From: Solobacterium sp.
GTDB lineage: Bacteria > Bacillota_I > Bacilli_A > Erysipelotrichales > Erysipelotrichaceae
DNA: 64,000 bases
Direction: 5' to 3'
Assembly (NCBI GenBank): GCA_017469355.1
Contig: JAFUGM010000058.1
Location: 1 to 64,000 of the forward strand
This document shows, piece by piece, positions 26,029 to 32,699 of this stretch. The first letter of the stretch is position 1; each line of letters opens with the position of its first letter. The notes under the pieces were generated by a model, which did not search any database, had not been told where the DNA came from, and saw only the letters and a list, made by a program, of their open reading frames with translations. Both the position numbers and the translations under genes were made by a program.

Positions 26029-27132
26029 ATGGCAGAATACAAAACAATACAAGCAGAAGAATTTGACGCTCTAATCGGACAGGATGTTACATTTGTGGAT
26101 CTAAGAGAACCGGATGAAATACTGGTTGCGGGAATTGATGGAGCGCTGAACATTCCGTTCAGTAAGATCGGTACCGGTCTGGATTTCATACCTTCCGGCA
26201 AACCGGCTGTGGTATTCTGCCGGGTCGGAGACTGGAGCTCGGAAGTTGCGGAACTGCTCGCAGATCGGGGAATTGAGGCATATCACCTGGAAGGTGGATT
26301 TCAGGCTTACCGTACCTACCTTCAGGAAACAGATCCCGCAAAGGCAGAGGCACTATCTCATGCGGTGGAAACGGCTGTAAATCCAGCTGCTCCAGTCACA
26401 GAAAAAACAGACGAAGTGAAGATCGATGCCAAAGGACTGAAATGCCCTGGCCCGATTGTCAAAGTGGCAGATACCATTCGTGAACTGGACGAAGGTACAC
26501 TTGTTCGGGTAGAAGCGACGGAAGACGCTTTTGCCTCAGATATTGCTGTATGGGCAGAGCGCACAGGGAATCCCCTGCAGTCTTTAAACGTAGAAGATGG
26601 TGTGATTACCGCAGTGCTGAAAAAGGGAAGTGCTGTTAAGGAATCGGTCAGTGAAGTTCATCCTCATGAAAAAACCATGGTGGTATTCAGTGGGGATCTT
26701 GATAAGACCATCGCCGCATTTATCATGGCCAATGGCGCCGCATCCATGGGCCGTCCGGTAACGATCTTCTTTACCTTCTGGGGATTGAATATTCTTCGCC
26801 GTCCGGAAAAGGTCAATGTGAAAAAGGACTTCATTGAGAAGATGTTTGGTTTCATGATGCCAAGAGGAACCACGAAGCTCGGGCTGTCCAGAATGAATAT
26901 GGGCGGGGCCGGAGCGAAGATGATTCGCTATATCATGAAGAAGAATGGAATCAGTTCCCTGGAGGAACTGATTCAGGATGCGATCCAGCATGGCGTTCGC
27001 CTTGTCGCATGCCAGATGTCGATGGACATCATGGGAATCCGCAAAGAAGAACTGATCGACGGAATTGAACTAGGCGGTGTCGCAACGATGTTGGGATCCG
27101 CGGAGAATTCTGATCTGACCTATTTCATCTGA
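26029..27132 (+). CDS. Rhodanese-TusA-DsrE triple-domain sulfurtransferase
   Basis: A 367-residue fusion of three sulfur-handling domains. Residues 1-100 are a rhodanese with active Cys64 in VVFCRVGDWS. Residues 128-200 are a TusA/SirA domain with Cys139 in KCPGP. Residues 213-367 are a DsrE/DsrF-like domain with Cys328 in ACQMSMD. Each cysteine can carry a persulfide, so sulfur could be passed along one chain and finally to the activated carrier encoded upstream. The gene follows the JAMM gene after 2 bases with an AGGAGG site. Family chemistry is known; the direction and final acceptor here are inferred. Confidence 0.93.
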   Translation: MAEYKTIQAEEFDALIGQDVTFVDLREPDEILVAGIDGALNIPFSKIGTGLDFIPSGKPAVVFCRVGDWSSEVAELLADRGIEAYHLEGGFQAYRTYLQETDPAKAEALSHAVETAVNPAAPVTEKTDEVKIDAKGLKCPGPIVKVADTIRELDEGTLVRVEATEDAFASDIAVWAERTGNPLQSLNVEDGVITAVLKKGSAVKESVSEVHPHEKTMVVFSGDLDKTIAAFIMANGAASMGRPVTIFFTFWGLNILRRPEKVNVKKDFIEKMFGFMMPRGTTKLGLSRMNMGGAGAKMIRYIMKKNGISSLEELIQDAIQHGVRLVACQMSMDIMGIRKEELIDGIELGGVATMLGSAENSDLTYFI

Positions 27133-27138
27133 TCATGG

Positions 27139-27161
27139 CACCGGCATTCGCCGGTGTTCTT
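27139..27161 (+). terminator. Terminator of the sulfur-carrier operon
   Basis: CACCGGC and GCCGGTG pair around ATTC, followed by TTCTTAT. Confidence 0.75.
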
Positions 27162-27293
27162 ATGTTCAAAAAGCGTTCTGGTGAAGATATTTTTGTTGGT
27201 CATGTATAATGTAACCACAACACATCCCTTCAGGGGGATCGATACGAGAATGTTCATATAAAGAATGTGATACAGGAAGAAAGAGGAATACGC

Positions 27294-28271
27294 ATGACAA
27301 GACCAGTATATGTACCATTTGAAGAACGCACCGGCGACGAATCCATCGTCTACTTTACAAGAGAGCTATCCCCGGCGGGAATCAGTAAGATCTATCGCCG
27401 TGTCAACGCAAATCTTCAGGGGAAGATCGCAGTAAAACTTCATACCGGAGAACCTCATGGACCGAATATCATTCCGGCCTCCTGGGTGAAGGAATTCCTG
27501 GCGAATGATATTCCGGATGGAACAATCGTGGAAACCAATACCTACTATACGGGCGACCGTTATACCACCGAGCAGCACCGCAAGACTCTGGAAGTCAACG
27601 GATGGAACTTCACCACCGTGGATATCATGGATGAAGATGGCACGGAGATGATTCCGGTAACTAATGGGAAATGGTTCACTGAGATGTCGGTTGGTGACCA
27701 TATGAAGAACTATGATTCCCTGCTCGCATTGACACATTTCAAGGGCCATACGATGGGTGGCTTCGGTGGATCTAATAAGAACCTTGGAATCGGATGTGCC
27801 GATGGCCGCATCGGAAAGAAGATGATTCATGCCCATGAGGGAGAAGATGACATGTGGGGTGTAACAGAAGATGAACTGATGGAAAAGATCAGTGAGTCCA
27901 CCAAGGCAACCGTAGACCACTTCGGTTCCCACATCAGCTTCATCAATGTCATGCGCAATATGTCGGTTTCCTGCGATTGCGAGGGCGTGGAAGCCCAGCC
28001 GGTTGTGACACCGAATGTAGGTATTGTCGCAAGCCTTGATATTCTGGCGGTAGATCAGGCATCGATTGACTTAATCTATGCGATGTGTGAAGAAGATCAT
28101 CATGATCTGGTAGAACGGATTGAAACCCGCCATGGGCTGCGTCAGCTGTCCTATATGAAAGAGCTTGGCATGGGCAATGACCGTTATACGCTCATTGATA
28201 TCGATCATGACGATGCGGTAATCACAGCTGCCAAAGCAGTGGAAGGCGTAAAGCCATTCAAACTCATCTGA
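27294..28271 (+). CDS. DUF362 domain protein
   Basis: A 325-residue DUF362-family protein, recognised from AVKLHTGEPHGP, the ETNTYY segment, the Gly-rich HFKGHTMGGFGGS.KN, and ASLDILAVD. No 4Fe-4S ferredoxin tail is attached, unlike many members, although cysteines occur in IGCADG and SCDCEG. Function of the family is not firmly known. The ATG at 27294 follows AGAGGAATACG. A TATAAT (27205-27210) upstream suggests its own promoter, and it is closed by a terminator. Confidence 0.85.
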   Translation: MTRPVYVPFEERTGDESIVYFTRELSPAGISKIYRRVNANLQGKIAVKLHTGEPHGPNIIPASWVKEFLANDIPDGTIVETNTYYTGDRYTTEQHRKTLEVNGWNFTTVDIMDEDGTEMIPVTNGKWFTEMSVGDHMKNYDSLLALTHFKGHTMGGFGGSNKNLGIGCADGRIGKKMIHAHEGEDDMWGVTEDELMEKISESTKATVDHFGSHISFINVMRNMSVSCDCEGVEAQPVVTPNVGIVASLDILAVDQASIDLIYAMCEEDHHDLVERIETRHGLRQLSYMKELGMGNDRYTLIDIDHDDAVITAAKAVEGVKPFKLI

Positions 28272-28281
28272 GGAGTTAAGC

Positions 28282-28306
28282 AAAACAGGGAAACCTGTTT
28301 TCTTTT
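28282..28306 (+). terminator. Terminator of the DUF362 gene
   Basis: AAAACAGG and CCTGTTTT pair around a GAAA tetraloop, followed by CTTTT. Confidence 0.88.
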
Positions 28307-28326
28307 GGATTACAATAGGGAGGAAT

Positions 28327-29322
28327 ATGAACCTCCGATCCTTACAAGTGAAGATGTTATGCGGACTGCTTTTTCTCTGTGCGTTTTTACGTCCGGTGCA
28401 GGCAGAAACCGTGATCAACAGTTGGGATGAGACAAAAAAGGCGCACTATCAAAGGCGCCGTATCAGTACTGCGATCAATATTTATACAAAAGAAGGAACG
28501 ATTCCCCGTGTCCTTCATGAGACGGGAAAGATGGATGGGGTGGAATACGATATTCTTCGAATCGACCCAAGTGAGGACACATTTCTCAAAGTGGATTACA
28601 GTGAGACACCTGTCTATCTCTCTCAGCTTTATGATACTGAGCTGATTGAACAGGGGTATCTTCGGGTCGGAGGAATCAATGCGGGTTATTTTGTGAATAA
28701 CTCCTATCAGTATGGAAGGCCAGTCGGAGCAGTGCGGGTAAACAATGAATGGACCACCTGGCATGGCGAAGCCAATACTCCAGCCTATGGCACGGGATAC
28801 GCAACTGCTTACTTCAATACCTATGACATGGAGCTCCGCTACCATGGGTGGCGGAACTACTCCTGGCAGGGAGATCATAACTGGTCTTACTGGACGGGAT
28901 ATCTGATCGATGCGGAGAATGCGATCTCAGGTTCCTATACCTATTTTGCGGATGGCGAAGAGCAGGACATCACCCATGGGGATATCGGCGGAATCAACTA
29001 TCACCGTTATGGCAGAGCGTTAACCATTTTCGCTCAGAAACCGGATCACCAGTTTCTGTTAATTGAGTTTTACGGAACGGTTTCGGAATCCAGTGTGAAG
29101 GAATTTCTGCGAAACGAAGGCGTCAGTGATGCGATCCGCCTGGATGGCGGAGGTTCCTGCCAAATGATCTATGAAGCGGAACTGGTGAATCAGGAGTATC
29201 CCGAACTGGAGATTCCGGAAGATCGTTCCCCATCCTTTGATCGGGACGCAGTAGAGCGCAGGCGGGAATCCGTGGAATTCATCATCGCCAGAAATAATAT
29301 GTCAACGCATAAGGACTCTTAA
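28327..29322 (+). CDS. Secreted phosphodiester glycosidase (NAGPA-domain) protein
   Basis: A 331-residue protein with a cleavable signal peptide (hydrophobic core about residues 8-22, cleavage near VQA-E). The mature part carries the NAGPA fold signs: GINAGYF near residue 118, and IRLDGGGSCQM near 278, the bacterial version of the LDGGGS catalytic signature. Members uncap or cleave N-acetylglucosamine phosphodiesters, often on cell-wall polymers; the substrate here is unknown. An AGGGAGG site lies just before the ATG. A TACAAT lies immediately upstream, so the transcript may start very close to the gene. Confidence 0.85.
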   Translation: MNLRSLQVKMLCGLLFLCAFLRPVQAETVINSWDETKKAHYQRRRISTAINIYTKEGTIPRVLHETGKMDGVEYDILRIDPSEDTFLKVDYSETPVYLSQLYDTELIEQGYLRVGGINAGYFVNNSYQYGRPVGAVRVNNEWTTWHGEANTPAYGTGYATAYFNTYDMELRYHGWRNYSWQGDHNWSYWTGYLIDAENAISGSYTYFADGEEQDITHGDIGGINYHRYGRALTIFAQKPDHQFLLIEFYGTVSESSVKEFLRNEGVSDAIRLDGGGSCQMIYEAELVNQEYPELEIPEDRSPSFDRDAVERRRESVEFIIARNNMSTHKDS

Positions 29323-29340
29323 CCAGGGGTCCTCGTTTTT
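29312..29340. terminator. Terminator at the 3' end of the NAGPA gene
   Basis: AGGACTC (29312-29318) pairs with GGGTCCT (29327-29333), then CGTTTTT. It overlaps the stop codon region and lies at the end of the convergent MATE gene. Confidence 0.75.
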
Positions 29341-30682
29341 ATAGCTTTGTCATCCAGGTCTTCCGATGAAACATCACGATGGAGATGATACAGCGTACCA
29401 CTTCTTCCAGCCCGATAATGAAATAGACGGTAACGACAGGCAGATGGAATACCCGTGCAGACAACAGCCCGAGCGGAACACCCAGCACCCATGTTCCGAA
29501 AAGATCAATCCACATCACGATATCGGTTTTACCGCCGCTTCGAAGAATTCCTCCGCCGATGATCATGTTTTCTACCTTAAATGGGGCTAATACCGCAAAT
29601 GCCAGAAGCAGCTGTGCAGCTGTACGTTTTACTTCTTCTTCCACATTGAAGATTGCAGTATAGAGGTTTCGTAACGGGAGTAACAGCACAGATAAGAATA
29701 ACGCGCCCGCAAGTCCATACCACATGAGGGAAATGGAATCCTGATAGGCAAGCTTGGTTTCCTCTGCTCCGATGCGTTTTCCGATGAGAATTCCCGCTGC
29801 CTGTGCGATTCCGCTCAACAGGCCGATTAACAGAGACTCCACCGGAGAAATCAATGCGACTGACGCAAGAGAATATGTGGATATATGACCATAGATAAAG
29901 GTGTTCACATTCTGCCCAAGACTCCAAAGTAATTCTGTTACCAACAACGGTATCAACATCCGCAGATACGCAAGATGTTCGCTCTGGCTCGCGAATAACG
30001 AGAACTGGAACGGGACTTCCCGCCGGTGCAGACTGCGAAGGAAAAACCACAATGTCATACCTGCCCCCGCAAGACATCCGCATACCGTAGCGATGGCAGC
30101 TCCTTGAAGTCCAAGCTGCGGAAATCCGAAGTGACCGAAGATGAGCAGATAGTTTAATCCGGTATTGGTAAGCGCAGAAACCACGCTGGCCCATAAGGGA
30201 GCCTGGGGATCATCTGCGCAGCGCAGGCTGACGGAAAGGATAGCAGTTAATCCAAGCGGGAGGTACGTGCCGGATAGAATGCGCAGATATATTGCCGCTG
30301 CTTCAATAGCTGCTTCATCAGACGAATAGAGGGAGGTAATACGAGTTGGCGCAACTAGACTTACGAGCGTAAACAAAAGACCAAGCAGGAGCACGGACCC
30401 AAGGGTCGTGCAGAGACTGCGGTCAGAGGATGATCGATCACCCTGACCTTCATATTGGGAAATCATGATGCCTGCGATTGCGGCGATAGCACCAATCGCG
30501 GTACTGTACATGAATGCGAATTTCCCCGCGATTCCAATTCCCGCAATACTGGTGCTGCCAAGCTGCCCAGCCATAATCTGATCGACCATGGAGAAGGAAC
30601 TTTGAAGCAGAGACTGCAGAGCGACCGGGATGGCGATCGCAGCTACGGAATGAATTAATGGCTTTGTACGGATGACTGACAT
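29339..30682 (-). CDS. MATE-family multidrug/metabolite exporter
   Basis: A 447-residue protein with about twelve hydrophobic segments in two similar halves, and MATE signatures such as PVALQSLLQSSFSMVDQIMAG near the N-terminus and GIAQAAGILIGKR.GA in the second half. MATE proteins export cationic drugs or metabolites using sodium or proton gradients. The start follows AAAGGAGAATTCC. It lies 32 bases after a TetR regulator on the same strand, which is a familiar arrangement for regulated efflux. Confidence 0.94.
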   Translation of the reverse strand: MSVIRTKPLIHSVAAIAIPVALQSLLQSSFSMVDQIMAGQLGSTSIAGIGIAGKFAFMYSTAIGAIAAIAGIMISQYEGQGDRSSSDRSLCTTLGSVLLLGLLFTLVSLVAPTRITSLYSSDEAAIEAAAIYLRILSGTYLPLGLTAILSVSLRCADDPQAPLWASVVSALTNTGLNYLLIFGHFGFPQLGLQGAAIATVCGCLAGAGMTLWFFLRSLHRREVPFQFSLFASQSEHLAYLRMLIPLLVTELLWSLGQNVNTFIYGHISTYSLASVALISPVESLLIGLLSGIAQAAGILIGKRIGAEETKLAYQDSISLMWYGLAGALFLSVLLLPLRNLYTAIFNVEEEVKRTAAQLLLAFAVLAPFKVENMIIGGGILRSGGKTDIVMWIDLFGTWVLGVPLGLLSARVFHLPVVTVYFIIGLEEVVRCIISIVMFHRKTWMTKL

Positions 30683-30714
30683 GACGGAATTCTCCTTTCG
30701 TTGGTTGAACTGGC

Positions 30715-31329
30715 TCAGAATCCAAGCAGATCCCGCCAGCCGGCGGTAAAGAAGCGATCAATGGATTCGGCATAGCGTTTTGCGTCTTCTTTCGACATGT
30801 TCTGGATGACGATTTCTGCTTCTGACCGATAATAGTGCTTGGTCAAAAGATGAATAAAAGCTGGATCAGGATCGGCGGATGTGATGCCCTGCTTTCTTAG
30901 ATAGGGAAGGGTGGAAATGATGATATATGCTTCATGAGCAGCGGCTTTGTCCACCATCAATTCATAGCCGGTGCCTTCACTTGCGCATAACAATAAGCGC
31001 ATCTCGGTGAAATGAGCGTAGACAAAGTCCAGCAGAGAATCGATGGTATTCGATTTATCCCATACCGAATGTTCCTGCCGTTCTTCAAACATGGTTTCCT
31101 TCTGTGTCTGGGCAGTCTTGAAAATGGATTGCACGGTTTCGATGAGTGGATCAACTAATGATGCGTATAATTCCTGTTTCCCAGAAAAATGCTTGTATAT
31201 GGCAGGGGTGGAAATCCCAACCTTCTGCGCAATCATACTCATTGTGGTATCCAGAAATCCATATTCCAGAAAGATCTCTGCCGCAGCAGCTTGAATTTTC
31301 TGATCGGTTGTTCCTTTATGTGCTGGCAT
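30715..31329 (-). CDS. TetR/AcrR-family repressor
   Basis: A 204-residue regulator with the TetR N-terminal helix-turn-helix (KIQAAAAEIFLEYGF, then MSMIAQKVGISTPAIYKHFSGK). The C-terminal ligand domain is not assignable to a known effector. The start at 31329 follows AAGGAGGAGTT. It is co-transcribed with the MATE gene and probably represses both through the 31-bp dyad just upstream. Confidence 0.93.
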   Translation of the reverse strand: MPAHKGTTDQKIQAAAAEIFLEYGFLDTTMSMIAQKVGISTPAIYKHFSGKQELYASLVDPLIETVQSIFKTAQTQKETMFEERQEHSVWDKSNTIDSLLDFVYAHFTEMRLLLCASEGTGYELMVDKAAAHEAYIIISTLPYLRKQGITSADPDPAFIHLLTKHYYRSEAEIVIQNMSKEDAKRYAESIDRFFTAGWRDLLGF

Positions 31330-31337
31330 AACTCCTC

Positions 31338-31368
31338 CTTGAAAGGTTAATGGCGTTAACCTTTCAAG
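31338..31368. promoter_or_regulatory. TetR operator: 13-bp perfect inverted repeat
   Basis: CTTGAAAGGTTAA (31338-31350) and TTAACCTTTCAAG (31356-31368) are perfect complements with a 5-base spacer. On the minus strand the repeat ends in the first bases of the tetR ribosome binding site, so it lies in or next to the transcript leader. Its position identifies it as the probable autoregulatory operator. Confidence 0.85.
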
Positions 31369-31429
31369 CATCATAGCACCAATCTTTCCTCCTGCCAAGG
31401 GTACAAAGTTAAATGTTCGAGGGATAGAC

Positions 31430-31466
31430 AAAAGAAAAGCAGGCCCCAGCAATTCCTGGGGTCTGC
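31430..31466 (-). terminator. Terminator of the glycosyltransferase gene
   Basis: On the minus strand GCAGACCCCAG pairs with CTGGGGCCTGC around six bases, then TTTTCTTTT. Confidence 0.87.
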
Positions 31467-31482
31467 CTGAAATGGACAACTC

Positions 31483-32562
31483 CTATTTCTTCAATGCGTC
31501 CTGATAGATGGCGTCATAGCCCTGAGCCATGGCTTCGATACTGTAATTGGAACAGATGTCTTCATAGGCATGTTCAATCAGGGCTGTGGTCTCCGGGTCT
31601 TTTGCGTGATGAATCGCATTGACGAAGGCTGCGGCACTGTTGACCACATAGCCGTTTTCTCCATTTGTGATGACATCTCTTGAACCTACTACATCATTGA
31701 CGATACACAGTTTTTTAAGATACATCGCTTCCAGCAGAGAAATCGGAAGCCCTTCCCAGAGAGAGGTCAGAATGAAGACATCCGAAGCGAAGGCACGCTT
31801 CAGTGTTTCCTCCCGACTCAGCCAGCCGGTGACTTCGATATTCGGGGCGATCAGCTTGTATTTAAACATGCCATCACCGATCCAGACGAACTTCACATCC
31901 GGCATCGCCATCGCGATCTCATTGAAGAGATCCGGGTTCTTCTGCTTGTTGATTCGGCCGATGGTAAATACGGTGAAGGGATGTTCTTCTTCCTTGAGGT
32001 CTTTGATTGCCTCATTGACGGATGCGATGTCGAGACCGTTATTGATATAGGTCGCATTTCTTGTAAGACCCAGTGTCTCAGCGAATTCGCCCTTCGAGCA
32101 GGCAATCGTCATACAGTCGGTACGGGCAGCGGATACTTCATTACTGCGGTAAAGGGAGCGGGAGAGAATGTTTCTTGTTTCAGAAAGGTACATATATCCA
32201 TGCGGTGTATAGAACATGGGAATTCCCATCCCATCCAGTGCCTTTCGGCCAATCTTACCCGCTTTATATCCATGCATGTGAATAAGATCGGGATGTTCCT
32301 TCTCCACAAGTTCCCGCAATTGGCTCCGGGCTGTGCTTTCCTTCAGAAGATTTCCTTCCTTTTCAAAGGTTTCAATACGCACCATCGGAATATCTCTGGA
32401 AAACAATGCGCGTACATCCTTAGGGGATTCGGCGTCGGTCGCAAATGCGATGACAATGTCATAGCTATCTTTCAGGCGCTCGGTAAGATTGATGAGGTAG
32501 GTAAGTACACCTCCGCTGAGGTTCTGAACAACATAAAGAATCTTAGGTTTCGGACTGCTCAT
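31483..32562 (-). CDS. Family 4 (GT-B) glycosyltransferase
   Basis: A 359-residue GT-B glycosyltransferase of the GT4 type. The N-terminal acceptor domain has a Gly-rich SGGVLTY loop near residue 16 and HMHGYKAG. The C-terminal nucleotide-sugar domain has FTIGRINKQKNPD and the E-x7-E pattern in LWEGLPISLLEAM. Such enzymes add sugars to lipids, capsule or cell-wall precursors on the cytosolic face. The gene stands alone with AAAGGAGG before its ATG and its own terminator, so its pathway is not visible. Confidence 0.92.
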   Translation of the reverse strand: MSSPKPKILYVVQNLSGGVLTYLINLTERLKDSYDIVIAFATDAESPKDVRALFSRDIPMVRIETFEKEGNLLKESTARSQLRELVEKEHPDLIHMHGYKAGKIGRKALDGMGIPMFYTPHGYMYLSETRNILSRSLYRSNEVSAARTDCMTIACSKGEFAETLGLTRNATYINNGLDIASVNEAIKDLKEEEHPFTVFTIGRINKQKNPDLFNEIAMAMPDVKFVWIGDGMFKYKLIAPNIEVTGWLSREETLKRAFASDVFILTSLWEGLPISLLEAMYLKKLCIVNDVVGSRDVITNGENGYVVNSAAAFVNAIHHAKDPETTALIEHAYEDICSNYSIEAMAQGYDAIYQDALKK

Positions 32563-32684
32563 AGGGTCCTCCTTTCTTCGAATTGTGTGACAGGTTCTGT
32601 TTCTGTTTTTATCATACCGTGTTTCCAGCGCTTTTTGTGAAAAGAGAAATGATCTCTGCTTTCCGCATGAGTGAGAACAGTTTT

Positions 32685-32693
32685 TGTTAAAAT
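32685..32693 (+). promoter_or_regulatory. Extended -10 promoter of the beta-galactosidase gene
   Basis: TGTTAAAAT is an extended -10 (TGn plus TAAAAT). Its last base is six bases before the ATG at 32700, which places the predicted transcription start on the A of the start codon. Confidence 0.55.
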
Positions 32694-32699
32694 GGTTCT

